The position numbers and the translations under genes were made by a program. The notes under the pieces were generated by a model. It had not been told where the DNA came from and ran no database searches. It saw nothing but the letters and a program-made list of their open reading frames with translations. 64,000 nt of DNA from Euzebya tangerina (GTDB taxonomy: Bacteria > Actinomycetota > Nitriliruptoria > Euzebyales > Euzebyaceae): positions 186,001-250,000 of the forward strand of contig NZ_PPDK01000003.1 of assembly GCF_003074135.1 (NCBI RefSeq), in the 5' to 3' direction. Below, piece after piece: positions 20,392 through 28,563 of this stretch (position 1 is the stretch's first letter; every line of letters starts with the position of its first letter).

Positions 20392-23025
20392 GTGCCGGTG
20401 ACCACGATCCAGTTCCCCACCCCACTGCCGGTGACGCAGACCGGGGCGACCTCGTGGGACCTCATCGTCGACGGGGTGACCCAGAAGGTGACGAACCTCA
20501 CCAAGCTCTACTGGGAACCGGAGGGCTACACCAAGGGCGACCTGCTGGCCTACTACTACAACGTCGCGCCGTGGATCCTGCCATTCCTGGCCGACCGGGC
20601 GCTCACGCTGAAGCGGATGCCAGACGGCGCCGACGCCGACTTCTTCTATGCCAAGAACGCTCCCGGCCACGTGCCCGAGTGGGTGCCCCGGGCCCCCATC
20701 CGCGCCGAGGGATCCGGCGACGTCATCGACTACCTCATGGCCCAGCGGACCGCCAGCCTGGTGTACGTCGCGAACCTCGGCTGCATCGAGATGCACCCCT
20801 GGCACAGCCGGGTCGACGCCCTCGGATACCCGGACTACGCCTTCTTCGACCTCGATCCGTTCGGCGTCTCCTACCGGGTGGTCAAGGACGTGGCCCTCGT
20901 GGTCAAGGCGGCGCTGGACAGCCTGGGACTGGTCGGCTATCCGCGGACGAGCGGCGCCACCGGGATGCACATCTACGTGCCGATCGACCGGGTCCACACG
21001 TTTGCGGAGGTCCGGGAGTTCATCACCCGCGTGTGTCGCCTCATCAATCGGGCCGATCCCGAGCGGACGACGATGGCCTGGCAGGTCTCCGACCGTGACG
21101 GCCGGGTGTTCCTGGACGCCGGCATGAACACGGAGGGACGCAACATCGCCTCGGCCTACTCCGTCCGCCCCCACCGGGGGGCGACGGTGTCGACACCACT
21201 TCGTTGGGAGGAGCTGGAGAGCGACGTCGAACCCGGCGACTTCACGATGGCGTCGATCTGGCCGCGCCTGACCGAGGTCGGGGACATCTTCACCGAGGTG
21301 CTGGCGGGCGGGCAGGACCTGTGGACCGCCATGGACGCGGTCGGACTGGAGCGGGAGAAGGATCGACGGGGTCCGTCCCACACCTTGCTGGCCCCGACTC
21401 GACCCGGAGGTGTGTCGCAAACCCAGCCCGTCCACGCGGGACCCGACACGGACGACAGGCCGGGCGGAGGTGTGTCACGATCCGGCGCCGACGGCACGGA
21501 ACCCGACACACCACGAGTGGGGGTGGCCGCTCCGACCGAAGCCGGTGAGCTCGAGACCTACCAGGCGATGCGGGACTTCGCGCTCACGGCCGAGCCCGCG
21601 GGGGACGTCCCCGACCCGACCGGCGACCAGAACCGATTCGTCATCCAGCACCACCTGGCCACGCGTCTCCATCACGACCTGCGGCTGGAGCGGGGCGGCA
21701 CCCTCCGCAGTTGGGCCCTGCCCAAGGGCCTCCCACTGGTGCCCAAGCTGACCCACCTCGCGATGCAGACCGAGGATCATCCGCTGGAGTACCTGACCTT
21801 CGACGGTGAGATCCCACAGGGCGAGTACGGCGGCGGGCAGATGCGGATCTGGGACACCGGGACCTACTCCGTCGTCGAGTGGGAGGAGGGGAAGGCCACC
21901 GTCCGCCTCGACGGCATCCGCCATCAGGGCGAGTGGCACCTCTTCCAGCTGAACCGGCGCGGCGCCGGCGGCCAGAAGGTCGGCAACCCACGCGAGTGGC
22001 TCATCGTCCGCTCCGCCACGGACACCCAACCCCTCCCCCCGGAGCCGCCGACCATCAAGCCGTGCCTGGCCGGCTCTGGCGGAGAGCCCTTCGACGACCC
22101 GGCGTGGATCTTCGAGATCAAATGGGACGGCGTCCGGGTCATCGCCACCACCACCCGGCCCGGCCAGGGGCCGAAGGAGGCCAACAGCGGCCGCACGGTG
22201 CTGCGCAGCCGCAACGGCAACGACGTGACACCCGCGTACCCGGAGCTGTGGCCGCTGTGGGAGCGGGTCCTGGCCTTCAACGCGGTCCTCGACGGGGAGA
22301 TCGTCGCCCTCGACGAGCAGGGCCGGCCCTCGTTCAGCCGCCTGCAGCACCGGATGCACCTGCGTGAGCGAGACCGGGTGGACCTCGCACGAAGCAAGAA
22401 CCCGGTCCAACTGGTCGTCTTCGACCTCCTCGCCCTGGACGGTCAGGTGCTGACCGGCCTCCCGCTCACCGACCGGCTGGCACTGCTCGACGACGTGTTC
22501 GTCCCCGGACCCGCGATGATCCGCAGCGACCCGGTCGAGGGAGCCGGCATCGCACTGTTCCAGGCGGCACGGACCCAGGGACTCGAAGGGATCGTCGCCA
22601 AGCGGGCGACCAGCACCTACCAGCCCGGACGTCGCACCAACGACTGGCGAAAGATCAAGGTCCGCCGGACAGCTGATGTGGTCGTGGGCGGGTGGCTCGA
22701 GAGCACGACCGGCAACGGTGACCTGGGGAGCCTGCTCGTGGGCGCCTACGAGGGTGCGGGCCTGGCCTACCTCGGTCGGGTCGGCACCGGCTTCGACGCC
22801 GCCGAGCGGGCGCGGCTGCTCCGGGAGCTCGAGCCCACCGACACCTCACCGTTCGCCACGACCGCTGCAAAGCCGAACGAGCCGGTCCACTGGGTGCATC
22901 CTCGCATGGTCGTGGAGGTGGAGTACGGCGAGGTGACGCCGGACGGCAATCTGCGGGCTCCGGCCTACGTCCACGAGCGGAGCGATCTTGACCCGGCCGG
23001 CGTCGTCACGGACGTGATCACCTAG
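20392..23025 (+). CDS. ligD: LigD: multifunctional NHEJ DNA ligase (Pol-PE-Lig)
   Basis: 877 residues in the mycobacterial order. An archaeo-eukaryotic-primase-type polymerase domain (~1-300, metal motif FFDLDPFG) is followed by a 3'-phosphoesterase domain (~415-555, with HHLATRLHHDLRLE and GEIPQGEYGGG) and an ATP-dependent ligase domain (~556-877, adenylated Lys in KWDGVR near 577, DGEIVALD, GIVAKR). It fills, trims and seals double-strand breaks with Ku. No ku gene is in the window. The ~100-residue Pol-PE linker carries a duplicated segment (GGVS..PDT twice, 60-bp period, 21406-21510). The start is GTG 20392. The last eight bases overlap a convergent transporter gene. Confidence 0.93.
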   Translation: MPVTTIQFPTPLPVTQTGATSWDLIVDGVTQKVTNLTKLYWEPEGYTKGDLLAYYYNVAPWILPFLADRALTLKRMPDGADADFFYAKNAPGHVPEWVPRAPIRAEGSGDVIDYLMAQRTASLVYVANLGCIEMHPWHSRVDALGYPDYAFFDLDPFGVSYRVVKDVALVVKAALDSLGLVGYPRTSGATGMHIYVPIDRVHTFAEVREFITRVCRLINRADPERTTMAWQVSDRDGRVFLDAGMNTEGRNIASAYSVRPHRGATVSTPLRWEELESDVEPGDFTMASIWPRLTEVGDIFTEVLAGGQDLWTAMDAVGLEREKDRRGPSHTLLAPTRPGGVSQTQPVHAGPDTDDRPGGGVSRSGADGTEPDTPRVGVAAPTEAGELETYQAMRDFALTAEPAGDVPDPTGDQNRFVIQHHLATRLHHDLRLERGGTLRSWALPKGLPLVPKLTHLAMQTEDHPLEYLTFDGEIPQGEYGGGQMRIWDTGTYSVVEWEEGKATVRLDGIRHQGEWHLFQLNRRGAGGQKVGNPREWLIVRSATDTQPLPPEPPTIKPCLAGSGGEPFDDPAWIFEIKWDGVRVIATTTRPGQGPKEANSGRTVLRSRNGNDVTPAYPELWPLWERVLAFNAVLDGEIVALDEQGRPSFSRLQHRMHLRERDRVDLARSKNPVQLVVFDLLALDGQVLTGLPLTDRLALLDDVFVPGPAMIRSDPVEGAGIALFQAARTQGLEGIVAKRATSTYQPGRRTNDWRKIKVRRTADVVVGGWLESTTGNGDLGSLLVGAYEGAGLAYLGRVGTGFDAAERARLLRELEPTDTSPFATTAAKPNEPVHWVHPRMVVEVEYGEVTPDGNLRAPAYVHERSDLDPAGVVTDVIT

Positions 23026-23938
23026 CCGAGACCCGGGGCTCGGACGAGGCGCTGCCAACCCTCGGACCGGCGACGAGTACGACGAGGCCGAGCAGGATCA
23101 GACCGCAGCCGATCGCGGCTGCGGCGGACAGCCGTTCCCCCAGCACTGCCAGGCCCAGGACCGCGGCCGTCAGCGGCTCAGCCAGGCTGAGCGTCGCGGC
23201 TGCCGAGGCGCTGACGAATGACAGCCCGACCCCGAACAGCAGGTAGGCCGCCACGATGGTCGCCGCCGCCAGCCACAGGACCATAACGACCCCCCGCCCC
23301 GTCCCAAGGCCCGTCCGGTCGCTGAGGAGGAGCACCGGGAGGAGCACCACCCCTCCGGCCAGGAAGATGCGGGACATCGCCAGATCCGAGGGCATGCCGC
23401 CGTCGATCAACGCCTTCGCCGACAGCGTGTAGACGGCGTAGCTGGCACCGGCGAGCACAGCCAACAGGACACCCGTCACCACCACGTCCCCGGCTCCGGG
23501 CCCGGCGAGGAGGACGACGCCGAGCGTCGAGATGACCGTGGCGACCCGCCAGCGGAGGTTGGGCGCACGACGGTGCAGCACCGCCTCGAGCACCCCCGTC
23601 AGGGTGGGCGCCGACCCGATGGTCACCGCCGTGCCCAGAGCTACCCCCGCCTGGTCCACGGCCGCGAAGAAGGCCACCTGGTAGCCGGCCACGGCCAGAC
23701 CACCGAGCAACGCGATCCTCCAACGCCGGCCGGACCCGACCGCCGACCCCTCGCGCTCCCCGACCCGTCGCCGGATGAGGTGCACCCACGCCACCAGCAG
23801 GACGCTGCCGAACACCAGCCGGGCGGCCCCGACGGCGAGAGGTGTGCTGCCGTCCGGCCCGAGTGCCTGCGCCGTCCCCGTGGTCCCCCACAGCACCGCG
23901 CCGGCCATCAGGAGCAGGCCGCCTCGGCGGGGACTCAT
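23018..23938 (-). CDS. EamA/DMT-family transporter
   Basis: 306 residues, about ten hydrophobic helices in two EamA halves ([11 protein letters not shown] near the N-terminus; [20 protein letters not shown] near the C-terminus, the classical EamA repeat end). Probable inner-membrane exporter of amino acids or other metabolites, substrate unknown. Start ATG 23938; the frame is open 17 codons further but that would overlap the upstream gene, which ends 13 bp away on the same strand. Likely co-transcribed with 23952-24410. Confidence 0.85.
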   Translation of the reverse strand: MSPRRGGLLLMAGAVLWGTTGTAQALGPDGSTPLAVGAARLVFGSVLLVAWVHLIRRRVGEREGSAVGSGRRWRIALLGGLAVAGYQVAFFAAVDQAGVALGTAVTIGSAPTLTGVLEAVLHRRAPNLRWRVATVISTLGVVLLAGPGAGDVVVTGVLLAVLAGASYAVYTLSAKALIDGGMPSDLAMSRIFLAGGVVLLPVLLLSDRTGLGTGRGVVMVLWLAAATIVAAYLLFGVGLSFVSASAAATLSLAEPLTAAVLGLAVLGERLSAAAAIGCGLILLGLVVLVAGPRVGSASSEPRVSAR

Positions 23939-23951
23939 CGCGTGCGGCCCG

Positions 23952-24410
23952 CTATCCGTCCAGCTCAGAGAAGTCCGTCGCCGCGTCACCGTCCGGCGTC
24001 ACCGGCTGGTTCTGCGCGATCACCTGTGCCAACCGTCGTGGCAGGGCGTCCAGCACCGCACGGACACTGGCCACGAGCGCATCGGTGCGGACGAAAGCCG
24101 TTCCGAGCAGCCGTTCCGTCCGCAACTGATCGGTGACGGTCACGGCCGCCGTGACGTACCCGGACCGGTCCAGCTCCGGCACGGCCGCGTGCTCCACCAC
24201 CCACGCAAGGCTCACCGTGGCCCCGGAGGGCGCCATCGTGGTCACGGCGGCACACGCGGCCTCGGCCGCCGCCGCCAGCTCATCATCGTCGGTCACCTGG
24301 GCCTCGCCGGAGGCCAGTCGACCCTCGTCGTCCAGCGTCACCTCGATCAGCGTGTCGTCCATCCGCTTGCGAACGATGGTGATGATCGGCCGGAACACGG
24401 AATCGGTCAT
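23952..24410 (-). CDS. Hypothetical protein, acidic and Ala-rich
   Basis: 152 residues, no signal peptide, membrane segment or recognised domain. It begins [22 protein letters not shown] 24410 lies ten bases behind a TAGGCT hexamer on the minus strand and 27 bp from the divergent clpS start, so it is probably transcribed from a shared promoter region. It precedes the EamA transporter by 13 bp. The tight intergenic spacing and consistent coding bias support a real gene. Confidence 0.6.
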   Translation of the reverse strand: MTDSVFRPIITIVRKRMDDTLIEVTLDDEGRLASGEAQVTDDDELAAAAEAACAAVTTMAPSGATVSLAWVVEHAAVPELDRSGYVTAAVTVTDQLRTERLLGTAFVRTDALVASVRAVLDALPRRLAQVIAQNQPVTPDGDAATDFSELDG

Positions 24411-24420
24411 GAGTCCGCAC

Positions 24421-24430
24421 AGCCTACAAT
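24421..24430. promoter_or_regulatory. Interleaved divergent -10 elements (clpS and 23952-24410)
   Basis: The ten bases AGCCTACAAT hold a plus-strand -10 TACAAT (24425-24430) seven bases before the clpS ATG, and a minus-strand -10 TAGGCT (24426-24421) ten bases before the opposite ATG. The whole gap is 27 bp, so both mRNAs would be leaderless or nearly so. Confidence 0.65.
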
Positions 24431-24437
24431 CGTGCAG

Positions 24438-24734
24438 ATGGCCGCTCCGTTGATCGCCCCGGAACGCGAGGACCTTGCAGACACCGACACGGTCGATGAA
24501 CACGACCGCCCCTGGAACGTGGTCGTCTGGAACGACCCGGTGACCTTGATGTCCTATGTCGTGTTCGTCCTCCGCAAGCTCTTCGGTTTCTCCGAGCAGA
24601 AGGCCACCCAGCTGATGATGCAGGTCCACGAGGAGGGCAAGGCCATCGTGTCCAGCGGCACCCGCGACGAGGCCGAGGTCGACGTGCACCGTCTGCACGC
24701 CAACGGACTGCAAGCAACGTTGATGCAGGACTGA
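24438..24734 (+). CDS. clpS: ATP-dependent Clp protease adaptor ClpS
   Basis: 98 residues. Delivers N-degron substrates to ClpC/ClpP. The ClpS core is clear: [43 protein letters not shown] and the C-terminal [12 protein letters not shown], with an acidic N-terminal tail. ATG 24438 follows TACAAT by seven bases with no Shine-Dalgarno sequence, which suggests a leaderless mRNA. A DUF2017 gene follows 18 bp later, the usual actinobacterial arrangement. Confidence 0.93.
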   Translation: MAAPLIAPEREDLADTDTVDEHDRPWNVVVWNDPVTLMSYVVFVLRKLFGFSEQKATQLMMQVHEEGKAIVSSGTRDEAEVDVHRLHANGLQATLMQD

Positions 24735-24752
24735 CCCGCCCATGCACGACTG

Positions 24753-25304
24753 ATGGCGCGGATCCGACGATTGGTCCGCCTTGCGGACGGCGGCATGCGG
24801 GTGACCCTGCCGCCGGTCGAGCGTGCGCTCCTGCTGGACATGGCTGCCGCCATCCGGGGGGTCATCGCCGACCACGACGCCGACACCCCGCCGACGGAGC
24901 TGACCGGCCGGCTCTTCCCCCGTGCCTACGAGGACCCCCTGGACCAGATGCAGTTCGCCGAGTCCATGATGGGGCCGCTGGTCGAGGGCAAGCGAACCAT
25001 GCTGGACACCTTCGAGCAGTCGCTGGTCCCGGACCTGGCACAGACGGCGGCCACTGGACGCCGGACCGGGGCCGACCGGCCGTGGACAGCGGATCTGGAC
25101 GGCGATCAGGTGGCAGCCTGGCTGGCCGTGCTGCAGGACGGCCGCCAGGTGCTGGCCACGGTCGTCGGCATAACCGAGGAGTCGGACTGGCAGCAGCTGG
25201 AGGACCCCAGCGACGACAGCGAGATCGTGCTCGCCTATCTGGGCGACATCCTCCACTCCATGGTCGTGCTGCTCATGGGCGACATGGACGAGGCCGACGA
25301 GTAG
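24753..25304 (+). CDS. DUF2017 family protein
   Basis: 183 residues. Members of this uncharacterised family usually lie directly behind clpS in actinobacteria, as here (18-bp gap), which suggests a role near Clp proteolysis. Visible features are an N-terminal basic strand (RIRRLVRLADGG), LPPVERALLLDMAAAIRG, FPRAYEDPLDQMQFAE and a C-terminal LGDILHSMVVLL helix. No catalytic motif is evident. Confidence 0.85.
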   Translation: MARIRRLVRLADGGMRVTLPPVERALLLDMAAAIRGVIADHDADTPPTELTGRLFPRAYEDPLDQMQFAESMMGPLVEGKRTMLDTFEQSLVPDLAQTAATGRRTGADRPWTADLDGDQVAAWLAVLQDGRQVLATVVGITEESDWQQLEDPSDDSEIVLAYLGDILHSMVVLLMGDMDEADE

Positions 25305-25329
25305 GCGGGGACCCTGGCTTACCCACGAG

Positions 25330-25335
25330 TAACAT
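25330..25335 (+). promoter_or_regulatory. -10 element of the TetR gene
   Basis: TAACAT ends nine bases before the ATG of the TetR gene, and no Shine-Dalgarno sequence is present, consistent with a leaderless transcript. Confidence 0.5.
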
Positions 25336-25344
25336 GCTCATCTG

Positions 25345-25941
25345 ATGGAGCGGCGTGGACGACTGACGGCTGAGCAGCGACGGGAGCAACTCCTCGACGT
25401 CGCCGGCGAGCGGTTCGCGGAGCACGGCTTCCACGCCCTCTCCATGGAGACCATCGCCGACGCTGCCGGCGTGTCCAAGCCGGTGCTGTACCAGCACTTC
25501 CCCTCCAAGCGGGCGCTGTACGTCGCGCTGGTCGAGGACGCCGTGGAGGAGATGCAGCGCCAGATCACGCAGGCACTGGAGGGGACCACGGACAATCGGG
25601 AACGGGTGGAGGGGGCCATCCGGGCCTTCTTCGGCTTCGTCGAGGACCCTCGGTTCCGGCTGCTGTTCCTGACGGCCGACTCGGCGGACGCGGAGATCGC
25701 GAGCCTGGTGGACGGTGCTCACCACACGGTGGCCGAGGCCGTGGCGAAGCTGATCGCGGCCGATGCCGGCCTGTCGCAACCTGGCGCCGAGTTGCTGGCC
25801 ACCGGTGTCCGCGGCTTGGCGATCGCGGGAGCCCAGTGGTGGGTCGAGCAGGGACAGGTGGCCCAGGACGACGCCGTCCAGCTGCTGTCTCGACTGCTCT
25901 GGCGTGGCCTCGGCGGCTTCGAACGCTCCTCGATGTCCTAG
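25345..25941 (+). CDS. TetR/AcrR-family regulator
   Basis: 198 residues. The N-terminal DNA-binding domain is textbook (LTAEQRREQLLDVAGERFAE, then METIADAAGVSKPVLYQHFPSKRALY). The C-terminal domain is the general TetR ligand fold. It lies 88 bp upstream of the MauE-like operon in the same direction and could regulate it, but no shared operator is visible. The ligand is unknown. Confidence 0.9.
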   Translation: MERRGRLTAEQRREQLLDVAGERFAEHGFHALSMETIADAAGVSKPVLYQHFPSKRALYVALVEDAVEEMQRQITQALEGTTDNRERVEGAIRAFFGFVEDPRFRLLFLTADSADAEIASLVDGAHHTVAEAVAKLIAADAGLSQPGAELLATGVRGLAIAGAQWWVEQGQVAQDDAVQLLSRLLWRGLGGFERSSMS

Positions 25942-26016
25942 CTGAAGGGCAGATGTCCTCCGTCAGCGGTCGCGGCCGTCGGCGTCACGCGCCCTGCCGA
26001 TGCGGCGGCCCCTGCC

Positions 26017-26022
26017 TACCGT
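26017..26022 (+). promoter_or_regulatory. -10 element of the MauE-like operon
   Basis: TACCGT ends seven bases before GTG 26030, the distance typical of leaderless actinobacterial promoters. It heads the six-gene operon to 30734. Confidence 0.5.
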
Positions 26023-26029
26023 GGGAGGC

Positions 26030-26560
26030 GTGGAGATCGCCTCGGCCCTGACCGCCGTCACCTGGATCGGTGCCGGCCTGCTGATCCTGGCCGGAGTCAT
26101 CAAGTTCCCGGTTCCGGACGGGGCGATGGCCGGACTGCACAGCCTCGGGCTCCCCTCGGGCCGGGTGTCCGCGCGGGTGCTCGGCGCGGCGGAGATCCTG
26201 ATCGGCCTAGCCATCACCATCACGGGCGGGGTGGTTGCTGCGGGACTGACCGTGATCACCTACACCGCGCTGACCGTCGTCGCCGCACGACAGCGCGCCA
26301 AGCAGGTGGACTGCGGCTGCTTCGGCGTCAAGACCTATCCGGTGTCCCGGCTGCACCTCGGCGTCAACGCGGGGCTCGCCGTGACCGGCACCGCGGGACT
26401 GTGGGCACAGCCCCTGGCGCTGGGCGACGTCGCGTCGGAGGCCGGTGTCCTGGGGATGCTCGCCGGCGTCGTGCTCACCGCAACCGCCGTGGGACTGGTC
26501 ACCACGTCGACCGAACGGGCCGGCCAGGCCGAGGCTGCCCGGCTGGTCGCGACCCGCTGA
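26030..26560 (+). CDS. MauE/DoxX-like redox membrane protein
   Basis: About 176 residues with four hydrophobic helices and a Cys pair in the short motif DCGCFG near residue 95, between helices three and four, as in the MauE/DoxX family. MauE together with MauD is needed for disulfide formation and folding of the methylamine dehydrogenase light chain (family knowledge). Here it heads an operon whose last gene encodes an 18-Cys exported domain, so a disulfide-forming role is likely. Start uncertain: GTG 26030 is favoured by the TACCGT spacing; GTG 26021 and ATG 26000 are in frame. Confidence 0.75.
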   Translation: MEIASALTAVTWIGAGLLILAGVIKFPVPDGAMAGLHSLGLPSGRVSARVLGAAEILIGLAITITGGVVAAGLTVITYTALTVVAARQRAKQVDCGCFGVKTYPVSRLHLGVNAGLAVTGTAGLWAQPLALGDVASEAGVLGMLAGVVLTATAVGLVTTSTERAGQAEAARLVATR

Positions 26561-26604
26561 GCCCGTCGGACCATCCCTGAACTGACCCTGAAGGCCTGAT
26601 CACC

Positions 26605-27393
26605 GTGACCGTCGTCGTCTCCCTCCTCGCCATCGTCGTCGCCATCCTGGCGGTGTTGGTCGTCGGCCTGCTGCGCACCAACGCCGAGGTGCTGCGAGCC
26701 CTCGAAGAACTCGGCGCGGGGCTCGAGGAGGGTGGCCCCGGCGCCCGCCACCGCACTGACGCGCAGCCGGGCCCGTACGCCAAGACAGGCCGGCCGGCCA
26801 TCGACATCACCGGACGGACGCTGGATGGCGGCACCCAGGGCATCCGGGTCACCAACGCCGGCCACGACACGCTGCTGCTGTTCCTCTCCAGCGGCTGTCT
26901 GACCTGTCGCAGCTTCTGGGACCAGATGCGCGAGCCGGGAGGCCTGGGGCTGCCCTCCCGAATCCGAACCGTCGCGGTCACCAAGGACCTGGATGCCGAG
27001 AGCCCGTCCGAGCTTGCGGAGTTGGTGCCCACCCGGGGTGCCCAGCACATCATGAGCTCGCAGGCGTGGGCTGACTACGCCGTCCCGGGGTCTCCCTACG
27101 CGGTGCTGGTCGGTGGCAGCGAAGGACGGGTGATCGGCGAGGGAACGGGGACCTCGTGGGAGCAGGTCGGCAACCTGCTGTCCCAGGCCACCGGGGACCT
27201 CGCCTACGTAGGTGAGGAGACCCCACGGACCGCGAAGTCGGGGCGGGACATGCTGGTCGAGCGTGACACCGACGCCGAACTGCTGGCCGCGGGCATCCGG
27301 CCGGGTGATCCCTCCCTCTACCCGGACACCGCCGGGGAGTCCGCCGACCAAGCGCCGACGGGCTCGGCGAACGTGACGCCTCCTGAGCCATGA
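26605..27393 (+). CDS. Membrane-anchored MauD-like thioredoxin-fold protein
   Basis: 262 residues. One N-terminal signal-anchor helix (~4-24) is followed by a short linker and an extracytoplasmic thioredoxin/AhpC-type domain with the redox motif SSGCLTCRSFW, Cys98-x-x-Cys101. A cis-Pro region (VPGSPYAVLV) is present near 170. A ~60-residue polar tail follows. The arrangement anchor plus CxxC plus MauE neighbour mirrors MauD, a disulfide donor or isomerase for the Cys-rich light chain. GTG 26605 has GAAGG ten bases upstream. Its stop overlaps the ATG of a microprotein. Confidence 0.8.
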   Translation: MTVVVSLLAIVVAILAVLVVGLLRTNAEVLRALEELGAGLEEGGPGARHRTDAQPGPYAKTGRPAIDITGRTLDGGTQGIRVTNAGHDTLLLFLSSGCLTCRSFWDQMREPGGLGLPSRIRTVAVTKDLDAESPSELAELVPTRGAQHIMSSQAWADYAVPGSPYAVLVGGSEGRVIGEGTGTSWEQVGNLLSQATGDLAYVGEETPRTAKSGRDMLVERDTDAELLAAGIRPGDPSLYPDTAGESADQAPTGSANVTPPEP

Positions 27394-27464
27394 TCGCCGC
27401 CGTGCTGATCGCGCTGCTGGCGCTGGCCCTCCTCGCCGCCATCCAGACCCAGTGGTCGCCCTGA
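27390..27464 (+). CDS. 24-residue single-span membrane microprotein
   Basis: An ATG overlaps the TGA of the thioredoxin gene (ATGA), giving a 24-residue product: MIAAVLIALLALALLAAI, then QTQWSP and a stop. It is one hydrophobic helix with a tiny polar tail. The next gene starts nine bases later behind GAGGGGAG. Translational coupling on both sides supports a real gene. A role as a small subunit or stabiliser of the redox membrane complex is inference. Confidence 0.55.
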   Translation: MIAAVLIALLALALLAAIQTQWSP

Positions 27465-27473
27465 GGGGAGTCG

Positions 27474-28061
27474 ATGCTGTCCAGCATCTCCCCGGTCGGG
27501 GAGATCTCACGCAAGCAGCGGTGGGGTATCACGGTCACCGCGTACGTACTCGGGTCGGTCGTGGCCGGAGGTCTGCTGGGACTGCTCCTCGGTTGGACCG
27601 GGGAGGCGCTCCCCGGCCAGATGGCGGCCTCCACCCGCCTCGCCCTCATCGGCGGGGTTGCGATCCTCGGCGTCGTCGTGGATGCCACCGTCGGCGTGCC
27701 GACCCTGCACCGGCAGGTCGATGAGCGCTGGTTGACGGAGTTTCGTGGCTGGGTCTACGGACTGGGGTTCGGGCTGCAGCTCGGCACCGGGATCCTGACG
27801 ATCATGCCGTCGAGCATCGTGCTGACCACGTGGATCGGCGTGGTCATCGGCGCTGATCCGCTGATCGGCGCGATCACCGGGCTGACCTTCGGGGCCGCCC
27901 GGGCTGCACCACTCGTCGTGGCAGGACGCGTGCGGACAGTGTCAGCCTTGCGACGAACGCTCCGCTGGATGGACACGGTCAGGCCGTCAGTGCGCCGTAG
28001 CATGCCGTGGGCACAGGGCGTCATCGGTGTGGCCGCGGTAGCCACGCTGGGCCTCGGATGA
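27474..28061 (+). CDS. Polytopic membrane protein of the MauE/MauD-like operon
   Basis: 195 residues with about five hydrophobic segments (around 17-45, 53-73, 90-115, 115-150 and 175-195). GWVYGLGFGLQLGTGILTIM and GADPLIGAITGLTFGAARA are Gly-rich membrane stretches. No Cys pair is visible. Its position matches that of MauF-like or CcdA-like proteins in mau clusters, but no convincing family motif is seen. The start is ATG 27474 behind a strong GAGGGGAG. Role unknown. Confidence 0.7.
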   Translation: MLSSISPVGEISRKQRWGITVTAYVLGSVVAGGLLGLLLGWTGEALPGQMAASTRLALIGGVAILGVVVDATVGVPTLHRQVDERWLTEFRGWVYGLGFGLQLGTGILTIMPSSIVLTTWIGVVIGADPLIGAITGLTFGAARAAPLVVAGRVRTVSALRRTLRWMDTVRPSVRRSMPWAQGVIGVAAVATLGLG

Positions 28062-28077
28062 GAACGAGATAGGCATC

Positions 28078-28563
28078 ATGCGCATCGACGATCACGGGTT
28101 CCGCATCGACCTTCCCACTCCTTGGGAGGGCGCGGTCAGCAGCGGCCAGGTCAGCCGGACGGTGAGCGAGCGCGCGGCCCGGCGGGGCCTGACGGTCCAG
28201 ACCCCGCCGGTCCTCCACCTCTCCAGCACCCAGATGCCATCCCTGCGCGGTGACTTCGGATCCGGTGCGGTGGACCTGCTCACCGCCGGCGACGCCTTCA
28301 TCGCCGTCGTCGAGTACGGCACCGAGGTGCTCGGAACGGCGACCTTCGACACCGGCCCGATGCCGCGACGGCTCAACTCTCGGGACTTCCAGCCGAACGG
28401 TCTGCAACGACAGATCCCCGGACAGGCCGGTTACCAGCACTTCTGCACCGAGAACGGTCGTCCGCTGTGCCTCTACGTCGTCATCGGTGCGACCCACCAG
28501 GCGCGCCGACTGACCCGCCAGGTCAACACCATCCTCCCCCGGCTGGAGATCGCGTCGCGATGA
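28078..28563 (+). CDS. Hypothetical soluble protein of the MauE/MauD-like operon
   Basis: 161 residues, no signal peptide or membrane segment. It begins MRIDDHGFRIDLPTPWEG and contains two Cys (HFCTENGRPLC). It looks like a compact alpha/beta domain with a C-terminal basic helix (ARRLTRQVNTILPRLE). Start ATG 28078 behind GATAGG. Its TGA overlaps the ATG of the Cys-rich wall protein, so expression is coupled. It may be a cytoplasmic chaperone or quality-control factor for that Tat substrate (inference). Confidence 0.65.
   Translation: MRIDDHGFRIDLPTPWEGAVSSGQVSRTVSERAARRGLTVQTPPVLHLSSTQMPSLRGDFGSGAVDLLTAGDAFIAVVEYGTEVLGTATFDTGPMPRRLNSRDFQPNGLQRQIPGQAGYQHFCTENGRPLCLYVVIGATHQARRLTRQVNTILPRLEIASR

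Noticed and set aside
20308-21435. 375-residue minus-strand frame inside ligD
   Set aside because: Antisense to a clear LigD polymerase domain; composition typical of a GC shadow frame.
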